The notes below the pieces were generated by a model. That model was not told the origin of the DNA, did no database searches, and saw nothing but the letters and a program-made list of their open reading frames with translations. The translations under genes were made by a program, and so were the position numbers. 64,000 bases of DNA from Apricaphanius iberus. Taxonomy: Eukaryota; Chordata; Actinopteri; Cyprinodontiformes; Aphaniidae. Below, one piece after another: positions 40,271 through 51,273 of this stretch. Location of the stretch: positions 434,001 to 498,000 of the forward strand of contig JAPXFQ010000203.1 of the NCBI GenBank assembly GCA_028564705.1. The letters are read 5' to 3'. Numbering within the stretch: the first letter of the stretch is position 1; every line of letters begins with the position of its first letter.

Positions 40271-41736
40271 CCACAGCGCCGTCATTAGTTAACTTGAATT
40301 TATTTATTTATCTACAACAGACAAGGTTACTTTTATATCCAGTAGTAAAAATTGTAGCACACAACAAGCCAAACATTGTTGTGCGCTTTCAAAGCTTTTT
40401 TTGTACGTTTATTAAAGTCACATTTCGTTGTCCAGTATTGTCATTTTTAAGGGATTCATACATTTATTTATTTTATGCATTAATTTTAATAGTGAATGTT
40501 TTAAAAAACAGTTTTGAGAATATATAAGCCTTAAAATGTGTCCATATTAGAACAAAAGAAAAAACAATGACACAGATTAACAATCATGTTCTTTAAATTC
40601 GTTGTCATTTTCAATGCAAACTGAAAGGACAAATTTAAATAATCAGGATTATTAACTCATGAAATGTATTTATGGTTCCTTTAAGCTTTTTGGGATATTT
40701 TCTATTTGAATTATAAAAATATAAATCTGCACATTCTTAGCTAGCAGAATAATAATATGTAAAACCTATCATAGGAATTTTGCAAACAATTATCGCTCTT
40801 TATATTACCTGTTAACTACATGTATTGTTTAGCTCCTTGGATTTGGAAGCTTACATTTATATTTATTTACCTTTTCTCTTCCTTAACAACATTCTATAGT
40901 CTTTTAATTGCCCAGCACTACATGCAAGTAATACAGTTATTTTAGGTGGTTGTAAAACGAGAGTGAATTCGTGTTTAGTGGACCAAATCTGTATGGATGA
41001 CGACCTACTTACAGTTTTATCCTAGGGACCCGACTGTGGATGTTTATTTAAAATGTCAAGGTTTTGAGTTCATCATCATACCCAGGTTCCTGGGGTATTT
41101 AGAAGAAGAACAAGCTTACATCATTACAGATCCTCCACCATACTTAACCGTGTGTTTTTCCATGTACTTAGCCATCTTTTTTCACAAACCCACCTGGGAC
41201 TGTTCTGTAGCTGAAAATCTCAACTTTTATTGGCACAACATTCAAGTTATAGCCCCTATAAAATTGACCAAACACATGTTAAAACCATCTCAAACAACAT
41301 GTTAGCATGTAGATAGTGTTTAATGATTGCTTTGATGCTAATTTAATAACACTCCCTATTCTTATAACTGTGCGTCCTAAAGGCTAAGACAATTGGGGCA
41401 TGTCATAGTAAAAATCAAGAACAAATCAAGAAGTCATGGCATATTAATAAACTTAAAAAATAAGTATAAATTTAAAAAAAATGTTTATCATATAGGAATT
41501 GTGTGTGTGACCGAAGTTATTGTAAGAAAAAAATATTTAATTTGGATTCCTATTTTTCTTTAACTGGATCGATATGCTCGGATTAAATGTTTAATTTTTC
41601 ATACGTTTTTCAGTGTGTGCCAATGCTGCTGCAATAAAAGACATGTTTATTTAGGGCTTTTATTGCACCATAGTGATCCCAATACGTATGCCAGTCTTAT
41701 TTTAAAGCTGTCCATTCAGTCTCTAGTTATCGTCTA
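40271..41736. other. AT-rich sequence upstream of mettl8, nothing recognised
   Basis: No supported exon or mobile element. Probably the mettl8 leader intron if the promoter lies near 40 kb. Confidence 0.4.
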
Positions 41737-43671
41737 CAGTGGGTACGGAAAGTATTCAGACCCCTTTAAATTGATCACTCTTTGGTTCTTTGCAGAAATT
41801 TGCTAAAATTAAAAAAATTAAATTTTTATTTCTCATTAATCTACACCAAGCATTCAATCTTGAAAGAAAAGAAAAAACTGAAATGTAGAAATTTTTGATA
41901 ATTTATTACAAAGGAAAAACTGCAATATGACATCGTCAGTATTCAGACCTGTTGCTCAGTATTGAGTAGAAGCTCCCTTTTGAGCTATTACAGCCATGAG
42001 GCTTCATGGGAATGATGAAACAAGTTTTTCACACTGGAATTGGAGATCCTCTCCAGTTCTGTCAGGTTGGATGGTGAACGTTAATTGGACAGCAATTTTC
42101 AGGTCTCTCCAGAGATGCTGAATTGGGTTTATATCAGGGCTCTGGCTGGGTCAGTCAAGAACGGTCAGAGAGTTGTTCTAAAGCCACTCCTTTGTTATTT
42201 TTGCTGTGTGCTTAGGGTCATTGTCCTGTTCAAAGGTAAACAGGAACATGACTACAACGCCCTGTTGGATGGGGAGCATCGATTCGGATGATGCTCCCAG
42301 TGACCAAACATCCTCCATATCCTATTATTAACAATTTACTCACAGCTCTTATTGGAATGTATGTGTGATTGTATTGAAATGGCTTTACATGTAAAGTGCA
42401 TTGAGGTCTGTTGTGAATTGGAGCTATATAAATAAATTGATTTGATTTTAACTTTCGGCCCAGTCTGAGGTCCTGAGCACGAAGAGGTTTTCTTCCAGGA
42501 TATCTCTTTACTTGCCACATTCATTGTTCCTTCAATTACAACCAGTCGTCCTATCCCTGCAGCTGAAAAACACCCCCACAGCATGATGCTCCCACCACCA
42601 AAAAGTTCGAACTTGGTCTCATCAGACCATAGAATCTTATTTCTCATAGTCTGGGAGTCCTTCACGCACTTTTTGGCAAACTTTATGTGGAATTTCATAT
42701 GTCTGCACTGAGTAGAGGCTTCTGTCAGGCCACTCTGCCTTAAACCCAGACTAGTGGACGTCTGCAGTGGTAGTTAACTTGGTGGAACTTTCTCCCATCT
42801 CCCTACTGCATCTCTGGAGCTCAGCCACAGTAATCTTTGGGTTCTTACCTCTCTCACCTTCTCCCACAATTGCTCAGTTTGGCTGGACAGTCAGGTCTAG
42901 GAAAAGTTCTTGTCGTCCCAAACTTCTTCCATTTGACGATTATGGAGGCCACTGTGCTCTTAGGAACCTTGAGTGCTGCAGAAATTCTTTTGTAACCTTA
43001 ACCAGAGCTGAGCCTCGCCACAATTCTGTCTCTGAGCTCCTTGGGTATTCTCTTCAACCTCATGATTCTCGCTTGCTCTGACATTGTAAGAAGAATTGTA
43101 AATATATGTATTGTATTTCATCATGTATTTATTTAAAGTCTGGAGTTTGTTCTAGGGTGCTTGGGTAAGGACATGTGCTCCCTGGATGAGCAGGAGATTG
43201 GGGTCATAAAACTTTATTGTCCCTCTGAAGAAACAGATGAATGTGTGGGAGGAGTAGAGGATCTGCTATAAAATGTGATGGGTAAACTGTATCTCTTTAG
43301 TTGTCTCCGTAAAATCTATCGGACAGCTCCTTGTCGTGAAGAAAAGTAAAAACTTCATAATATATACACTCCTGGCTCTTGGGTATCCTTGTGAAGGTAT
43401 TTTTGATAAATATAGGAATCAGAGATTTTAAATCTGACAGACATGCACTGTGATCTGTAACGTCTTATATAGACAGGTGTGTGATATTTCAGTTTTTCTT
43501 TTTTAATACATTTGCAAACAATTCTACGTTTCTTTTTTTTCTGTCAAGATTGGGTGCTGCTGAGTGTACATTATTGAGAAATAAAATTAACCTTTTTGAT
43601 TATAGCAAATGGCTGCAATAAATCAAAGAGTGAAAAATGTAAAGGGGTCTGAATACTTTCTGTACTCACTG
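41737..43671 (-). mobile_element. Decayed Tc1-like transposon with a nested repeat insertion
   Basis: The ends are CAGTGGGTACGGAAAGTATT at 41737 and its near-complement finishing at 43671, both next to TA. The inverted repeats are about 50 bp and slightly diverged. A transposase is recognisable on the minus strand in broken frames: a start-like MSEQ/A-type helix-turn-helix region near 43083-42880, then KILWSDETKFELFG and GGSIMLWGCFSAAG (about 42640-42550). The core is interrupted near 42320-42455 by a different dispersed repeat containing TTTATTTATATAGCTCC. The element is not functional. It lies between dcaf17 and the mettl8 coding exons, probably in the mettl8 leader intron. Confidence 0.88.
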
Positions 43672-43713
43672 TAACTGTTATAATTGAACTCCTCTTGATC
43701 TTTTGCAGATTAA

Positions 43714-46532
43714 ATGCAACTTAAATGGAGCTTTCCTTTGCTCAAAGAGGCTTCTGCTCTCCTCCGAATCTACGTCAGGTTAAAGAGCACCAATGCAAGA
43801 CCTACGGCTCCTCTGGGTTCACGAATTCTCACCAACCCTGATGATGTCTTCAAACACAACATGTGGTTGGTGATGAGATGTTAATCGGCTTTAATTCTCC
43901 TAGAATCTTGAATTTATCTTTATTAATCTAAGGCTTAAATTGTAAGTCTGTTATAAATCATTACATAAGTCAAGACAACAGTTATTTTAATTTTTCCTTT
44001 TATGTTTTCAATAATAGGGACCATGTGCAGTGGACAGAGGAGGACCAAGAAGCTGCTCGGCAGAGGGCAGAAGAAAATTCCAGCGTACGACTTCCTTTAA
44101 CAGAACAAGGTGATGAACACATTACCACATGGTGCTTTACCTCATCAAACGAGCGCTTATGGATTGTGAAAAAATTTTTTCAACATTTACTTCCCATTTC
44201 CTTCCTTCAGGTAAATTTAGCACAGACGCTTCCCAGTACTGGGACCAGTTTTATGAGGTGCACCAGGATAAGTTCTTTAAAGATCGCAAGTGGCTGTTTT
44301 TAGAGTTCCCAGAATTGCTTCCTGCATCTACAATCGAAACGAGGACCAGCGCACGCCACAGTCATCAGGTAGCAGCAGAGGCAGCTAGCGGTAGCTCCCA
44401 GACAGGTTGGGAAATGGGAAACTTTCAACACAATGGTTCCATTCAGCAACGCTAAAAAACAGACACATTTTATTTCCAGGAATCAGCGCCAGAACCAGCA
44501 GAAGCTGTCGCACTGACCTCTCCTTTCCCTGGGCAGCATGCATCCTTCAGGATCTTGGAGGTATTACAGACGTTGACCTACTGCATGTTTATGCGCATCC
44601 TTCTCCTCAGTATTACATGTTTATGGTGTTGTTTAACCTGGCTTTTTATTTCCTCTCTTCTCAGACTGGATGTGGAGTTGGTAACAGTGTATTTCCGATT
44701 GTTAATACCATTAAGTAGGTCAAATTTATATACTCAGTATTATTTAAACTCTGCAATTTATTTAAACACTGCAGTGCATCTAGAGAGGCACCAATTAGGC
44801 CAAATAATTTTCAAATTTTTAACAAACGTTGATAATAAAAGAGAAAAAATATGCTGCAAGTTCCTTTATAGAGGTAGTAGATTTAAATACAAGATTAATG
44901 GAAGGAAATACAATATTGTTTACATTTATGATTCAAAAGCAAAGCTTTCTCACCTTTTTTAAAACTAAAATGGAAACAAAGTACATCAAGAGAATTAATT
45001 AATGCGTTTTACGGAATGACAAAAGGAAAGTTTTTTGTTTTTTATATTTTTTACACAGAATAAAAAAAATCGGTGCTGATCAATGGATACTTGGCCTATT
45101 TTGGCATCTGTCTGATTAATCGGTGTATTGCTAGTTTTATTTTGACTTTTTTTGTTTGTTTTTAATGTGACAGTAGAGTCCTGATTCAATGAAACATATT
45201 TTCCAAAAAGGCTCAAAGGTGTTTCGTTATATGCTTTTGAATATTTGATATTTTCAGAGCTGGGTTTTTTTTTGTTTCACAGAAACACAGACTCGTTTTT
45301 GTACTGCTGTGACTTCTCCGCTCGTGCTATTCAGCTGGTTAAGGTAAGCAATATTAGTATGAAAAAACAATGCAATTGTCGTTTCAAAGTATTTTATACA
45401 TTTATGTAAGTTTTTTTCTAAACTTAATCCCATTTGTAGCTATGATTTAATTTATCAACTACTTTGCTCTGAATTACTTCTGTGGGAAAATGACATGGGT
45501 TGTTAACATCTGATGTGAATTTTATGCATAAGGCCTATTAAAAATATTTTATTATATATATATATATATATATATCACTCGTTTCCAGTGAGAGTTGGAC
45601 TCCGCCAAGGTTGCCCTTTATCACCGATCCTGTTCATAACGTTTATGGACAGGATTTCTAGGTGCAGCCAAGGTGTTGAGGGGATCCGTTTTGGTGACCT
45701 CAGGATCGGGTCTCTGCTTTTCGCAGATGATGTGGTCTTGTTGGCTTCGTCTGAACGTGATCTACAGCTCTCGTTGGAGCGGTTCGCAGCCGAGTGTGAA
45801 GCGGCTGGGATGAGGATCAGCACCTCCAAATCCGAGACCATGGTCTTGAGTCGGAAAAGGGTAGGGTGCTCTCTTCGGGTTGGGGATGAGGTCCTTCCTC
45901 AAGTGGAGGAGTTTAGGTATCTGGGGGTCTTGTTCACGAATGAGGGAAAAATGGAGCGGGAGATCGATGGACGGATTGGTAGGGCGTCTGCAGTCATGCG
46001 GGCGCTGTACCGGTCTGTCGTGGTGAAGAGAGAGCTGAGTCGAAAGGCGAAGCTCTCGATTTACCGGTCGATCTACGTTCCTACCCTCATCTATGGTCAC
46101 GAACGCTGGGTGGTGACCGAAAGAACGAGATCGCGGATACAGGCGGCTGAAATGAGTTTCCTCCGTAGGGTGGCTGGGCTCTCCCTTAGAGATAGGGTGA
46201 GAAGCTCGGTCATCCGGAGGGAGCTCAGAGTAGAGCCGCTGCTCCTCCACATCGAGAGGAGCCAGTTGAGGTGGCTCGGGCATCTAGTCAGGATGCCTCC
46301 TGGACGCCTCCCTGGTGAGGTGTTCCGGGCATGTCCCACCGGGAGGAGACCCAGGGGAAGACCCAGGACCCGTTGGAGAGATTATGTCTCCCAGCTGGCC
46401 TGGGAACGCCTCGGGATTCCTCCCGAGGAGCTGGCCCAAGTGGCCGGGGAGAGGCAAGTCTGGGTCTCCTTGCTTAGGCTACTGCCCCTGCGACCCGACC
46501 CCGGATAAGCGGAGGAAGATGGATGGATGGAT

Positions 46533-46570
<38 letters not shown>

Positions 46571-49126
46571 CATTTTAGAACAATTTTAATTTGTTAGAAT
46601 CTTAATTTATGCCAAAGAAAATCTCTCGAAATAATTGGGGAACAGAGACAATTCAGTGAATGTGACCCAGTTTCTTTTCCTCCAATAGGACCATCCTGAC
46701 TATGATGACTCTGTGTGTCATGCCTTTGTCCATGACATTTGTTTGGAGACGGCCTCTTTTCCTTTTCCTCCTCAGAGCCTGGATGTTATCCTAGCAGTGT
46801 TTGTTCTCTCCTCCATCAATCCACAGCGGTAGGTGTTATATTAGCTAGCTGCCCACTCCCATTTCACGACCAACCTTCATATTCCCCCGACATTTGGGTT
46901 AAAAAACTAAAAATCCCAATTAGTTCTCTCAAAGTATCATATTTTTTTTTCTTACTGTTTCATGTACCAACTGCTCACCTTAATGTATTTTAATTTGATT
47001 TTATTCAATAGATAAACACTAAATAGAACAATTTAGAACAATTTAGAAGTGAAAGACAAAGATACTCGGTTTTAAAATTTTCAGACTCAAAAAGAATATG
47101 TTGTCTTACAAATAAAACAGTCAGTGCGTTTACATGCAACATGTAAGAGAAGGTAGAATTATTGCCTAAGACAGACTGTATTAGGACTTTTGAAATACAT
47201 GTATACATGTAGTCTGGCCTACTTTTAGTCGAGCAAACACACCCAGATAATAGGCAAGCCAATTTTATTTATATAGCATACTTCAACATGAAGGCAATTC
47301 ATGGTGTTTTACATGATTCAGTGGTAATGAAACCAAATGCATGATAAAAATAAGAAAATTAAAACAGATCATTACTATGTTCTAAAAATAAAATGTATGT
47401 GAGAGTATGAGATTTAAACACAAATAAAACATAAGAATAAAAAGAGAAGGTGTAAAGAACAAATTTATGCAAAAGAATATAGATTAAAATATATAATATA
47501 ATAATATATAATACAGAGAAAGCCGAAGTTCTCTGCATGTAAACAGCTGCGGCAGCCAATCTATAAGCAACTGGGGTCCTCCCCCGGCGGGGACTTTAGG
47601 AGACGCAGAAAACGAAAAATATACATTATCATAAAGTAATGTTGCTTTTGTAGTGTGAACATATACTTATGCACACTTGCCTTGACTTTTTCTTTGCTGT
47701 TCACTTACCAAACAAGTGACGATCTGTTTTCTGTTTATTTGCAGAGTGCAAAGAGTTGTGAACCGACTTTCAGCATATCTGAAAAATGGAGGAGTTTTCC
47801 TTTTCCGTGATTATGGGAGATATGACTTTACACAGCTAAGGTTTAAAAAGGGTGAGGCTCCTCATTGCCCTTATGCCATATGTAGCTTTTCAAATAAATA
47901 AGGAAAGAAGGGATGGTGGAAAAGTAAGGATAGAAGGAAGTAAGTAGAAAATGAGAGTTGAAAAAAGGACAATGGAAGGACAGAATGCATTAAATGAGGA
48001 AGTAAGAAAGTAAACAAAGAAGGAGGTATAGCAGGAAGTAAAAAAAATTAACAAAACAATGAAGGAAGGACAACAGGAAGTATGAGGAAGCAGGAAATCA
48101 ACAAAACAAAGAAGGGAGGACACTAAGAAGTGTATGAGGAAGTAGGAAAGTAACAAAACAAAGAAGGAAGGACACTAGGAAATGTATGAGGAAGTAGGAA
48201 ATTAACAAAAAAAGAAAAAAGGAAACTAGGAAGTATATAAGGAAGTAAGAAATTAACAAAACAAAAAAGGAAGGACAGGACACTTGGATAACTGGGTAAC
48301 GAAGACTTAAAAATATTTATCAAAATTTTTTATTCTTATTTATATCTTGAAAATACTTAAATAAAACTTCATACCTTTCCAGAGACTTCCAGACTGCATA
48401 CAAACCCTGGCAGGCACTTCTTGCGTTTTATTTTTTCCAAATACTTATGTATCCCCTTAATTGTTATTTATTTTCTAATATTCAGGTCAATGCTTATCAG
48501 ACAATTTCTACACACGTGGAGATGGAACTTGTGTTTACTTTTTTACCAAAGGTATTGGTACAACTCTAAAGCTTTTTACTTCATGCATGCAGTAAAATAG
48601 ATGATGAGAGCAACTTCAGTTTGCTGCTTACTGAACCAAGCAATTATATATCTTTTTTTGTCCTGGTGAATGTTAGAAATTTGTAAATCTATTCCAATAT
48701 TTTCAGACTTAATGTTTTTTAAAGAGTTAAGATATGTTTTAATTAATTGTTTTTTTCTATGTAGAGGTGATTTTAAAACTGTATTTTAGATGTTATTTAT
48801 GACAAAAATCTTTTTCTTTAGTTTTGAGTTTAAATTATATGACAACATCCAAATTATAAGTGTACGTTATATCTGGTTGACTATGAATCTGGACTTGTGA
48901 ATTTTTTTGTTGTTGTTGTTGAAACCAATTGCAGCTGTGGTCGCTAATTCTGTTGTATGCATTCTTTACAGAAGAAGTCCATGATTTATTTTCTAAAGCT
49001 GGGCTTGAAGAAATAAAGAATCTGGAGGACAAACGACTACAAGTGAACCGTGGAAAGAAAGTTGTGATGCGTCGGGTGTGGATGCAGAGCAAATACAGGA
49101 AACCGCCTCTATGCTCCCTACCGTAG
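43714..49126 (+). CDS. mettl8: Mitochondrial tRNA N3-methylcytidine methyltransferase METTL8
   Basis: Ten exons: 43714-43865, 44018-44109, 44211-44368, 44480-44560, 44665-44714, 45283-45343, 46689-46828, 47745-47851, 48486-48551 and 48972-49126 (TAG). All phases agree and give 353 residues. A TAA codon immediately before the first ATG fixes the start. The first about 25 residues are basic and hydrophobic without acidic clustering, as in a mitochondrial targeting peptide. Family blocks are [38 protein letters not shown], the SAM-binding motif [12 protein letters not shown] (about 159-169), [28 protein letters not shown] and [15 protein letters not shown]8 makes m3C32 in mitochondrial tRNA-Thr and tRNA-Ser(UCN) using S-adenosylmethionine. 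METTL2 is a close relative; synteny and the leader favour METTL8. In exon 5, motif I has T where human METTL8 and METTL2 have V, as I recall them. Introns contain a LINE fragment and a tandem repeat. Confidence 0.93.
45551..45574. repeat. (TA)n microsatellite, left flank of the LINE
   Basis: Uninterrupted TA dinucleotides immediately before the LINE in mettl8 intron 6. A second tract (46535-46567) follows the LINE tail, so the element probably inserted into one tract. Confidence 0.85.
45584..46535 (+). mobile_element. 5'-truncated RTE/Rex3-like LINE with open reverse-transcriptase fragment
   Basis: A 306-codon open stretch ending at 46508 carries the reverse-transcriptase motifs [28 protein letters not shown] and YLGVLF. 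A C-terminal [15 protein letters not shown] segment and a short 3' end follow, finishing in an (ATGG)n tail at about 46520-46535. The 5' half (endonuclease and RT fingers) is missing, so the first ATG is not a real start. The copy sits in mettl8 intron 6, and (TA)n tracts flank both ends. The Rex3 name is from the 3' tail and fish context; the RTE-type assignment is firmer. Confidence 0.85.
46535..46567. repeat. (TA)n microsatellite, right flank of the LINE
   Basis: TA dinucleotides directly after the (ATGG)n tail of the LINE; see the left-flank tract at 45551. Confidence 0.85.
47252..47330. repeat. Short copy of the TTTATTTATATAGC dispersed repeat
   Basis: CCAATTTTATTTATATAGCA followed by GGTGTTTTACATG matches the first part of the repeat at 61925. 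It lies in mettl8 intron 7. Confidence 0.45.
48000..48283 (+). repeat. Purine-rich tandem repeat, about 52-bp unit
   Basis: About five diverged copies of a unit built from GAGGAAGTAGGAAATTAACA, AAACAAAGAAGGAAGGACAC and TAGGAAGTAT are arrayed head to tail in mettl8 intron 8. The strand is over 90% A/G in parts. Confidence 0.8.
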
Positions 49127-49237
49127 GAGCCTTAAGAGTGTGCTTTATTTTTAATATGTGTGTGTTTGATACGATCTAAATCTCATTTACCTATAAAATG
49201 TTTTCTTTTTTGTGTTGAGTGCAGCAAAAGAACTTGT

Positions 49238-49251
49238 AATAAACTAATAAA
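49238..49251 (+). terminator. mettl8: mettl8 polyadenylation signals (two overlapping-range AATAAA)
   Basis: AATAAA occurs at 49238-49243 and again at 49246-49251, 112-125 bases after the mettl8 stop codon. The cleavage position is inferred. Confidence 0.65.
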
Positions 49252-49439
49252 ACATATTAATATACATGCATTTCATCTTGTGTTAATAATTAGAGATGAT
49301 TAAAATAGTTCTTTTAAGGAAACTTAAAAAGGTTTGTGTTCACCTAACATGCAATATACAGGAGCAAGAAGAAACTTGAACTGAATTTATCAATCATCCA
49401 TGATTTACCCTCATCACAGTTTAATAGTATCTTATATTC

Positions 49440-50100
49440 ATTCCCACATTACAACCACAATTTCTAATGCATTTTATTGTGATAATCTAGCACAAAGTGG
49501 TGCTTTATTGGGAAGTAGAATGAAAAAAAATGCATGGTTTGACAAATATTCTCCAGATTAACTTCTAAAATGTGTGGTATTGTCAACAATATGTAGAACC
49601 AGTGTTTTGGGGTATATCTCTACCAGCTTTGTAAATACAATACAGTAGCTGAAGTTGTAGCTGATTCTTTTCAAAATAGCTCAAGTTCTGTAGGATTTGG
49701 TGAAAAGTATTTCTTAAGAGCACATTTCAAATATTACACTGGACTTGTTCTAGACTTTATGGCATTCTAATTGAAATGGTTTGATCTAAACCATTCTATC
49801 ACAGCTCTTACCGGAGTGTCCCCTAGATAGGAAAGAAGGAAGAAACAAAAGAATGGACACCTGCAAACCTTTAATGGCTTTCTTTTTGCAACTCTTTAAT
49901 AAAGGTCAGATTTGTGGAGTGCACAATTAATAGTTCTCTCTTGTTCAATGCTCTTTCCCTTTTTTGATGACTGATTGAAAATTGCTCCATATTGTGCTTG
50001 CTACCAGGGATTGCGTTAATGGGATATTTTCCACATTTTAAATGTTTTTTTAGAAAGGTGGTGGAAAAATCTGAAGGTTGTCCTTCATTTTTACAGATTA
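49440..50100. repeat. Decayed DNA-transposon-like sequence downstream of mettl8
   Basis: The stretch contains segments typical of degraded Tc1-like ends (for example ATTGTGATAATCTAGCACAA near 49478) but no readable transposase. The call is by resemblance only. Confidence 0.35.
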
Positions 50101-50799
50101 TTGCAAATGCGTAGATACTTTGAACTCTACGCATGGAATCCAGGTAAATAAATCAAGTAAAGAAAAGATTCCCAGACGCTGGATTTAATGAATTTTCGCT
50201 GGCTGCTTACTGAAATGTTATTAGGCTTTGGAGTGTGACTTATCGTGTGAAGCACTATGAACCACCTTGTTACTGAAATGTCCTAAACAGATAAACTTAA
50301 CTATGTGTTGGTATTGGTCCGATAAGTAGGCTTATACTAACAACCAATGTTGTTAAAAGGTAAATAAGACTATAATTCTATGGTCAAATAAATAAAATAA
50401 AATGTTAACCTTTAAACTATTCCTAGTTTATAAAGTTACTATAACACTTTAACGCTGTAAAAAAATCCAGTGTTGTAAAACATCTCTAGTTCAAAAATTG
50501 AGGTTTATTTTGTATAAATATTTTTCTGTTTTTACCCAAATTTAGAGGTTGAAGTTGTGGAATACTATCAGATGGGAAACTTGCATATAAGTTACCCCCA
50601 CATGGGCCCAAACTATCACAACTAGAAAACCCTTTGCTGAGCAAGATCTATGTGAATATCCCTGTGATGCACTGTACCAGATTATTCAAAAAGGAGTAAG
50701 AAAAAATTCAGTTTTTCCATTTTTGGAGTGAGCATCACAATATCTAAAACATGTAACAAACTGAATCATGTAACAAACACGTAACAAACTGTCACCACT

Positions 50800-51035
50800 T
50801 GGACCTTCTGACTGGGAGTCCACAGTCCGTCAGGAGTGGGAATAGGACTTCTGCCAGCATCATCACAAACATTAGGACCCCACAGGGCTGTGTTCTCAGC
50901 CCTATCCTCTAGTCTACACCTTATTCACCCACGATTGTGTTGCCTCTCATCCAGACAACATCATCCTTAAGTTTCCTGACGACGGCGCTGTGATAGATAC
51001 TTGGATCAGTGTACTTACCAATACAGAGTACCTAT
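50800..51035 (+). mobile_element. Decayed non-LTR retrotransposon reverse-transcriptase fragment
   Basis: The plus strand reads TPQGCVLSPIL near 50877-50910 and, after a break, HPDNIILKFPDDGAV near 50955-50995. These are the RT palm motifs, with the F-A-D-D box changed to F-P-D-D. Stops and shifts make it a pseudogene. The family is unlike the LINE in mettl8 intron 6 (PQG versus RQG box). Confidence 0.6.
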
Positions 51036-51273
51036 ACCGATTCTTCTACTACACAACAAAAGGTAAGGAATTGGAAGACTGGTTTTATTTTCTTCTCCAC
51101 TTGTTACAACAAATGAGGAAGAATTATATATAATTTTTTTAAATTCATAAAAAGGAACACAAAACAAAAAAATTTAAATAAAAATTTTCTTTGCATCGGG
51201 TATCGGGTGATACTTGGTGCATCCCTAATATATCTATCTATATCTCAATATATATATAGCCTATCTATATATA

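Noticed and set aside
44369..44455. Extension of mettl8 exon 3 into the Ala/Ser-rich frame after HSHQ
   Set aside because: Only the donor at 44369 (CAG|GTAGCA) gives the phase needed to reach the SAM motif in exons 4-5.
45762..46283. 173-codon minus-strand open frame
   Set aside because: Antisense shadow of the LINE reverse-transcriptase frame.
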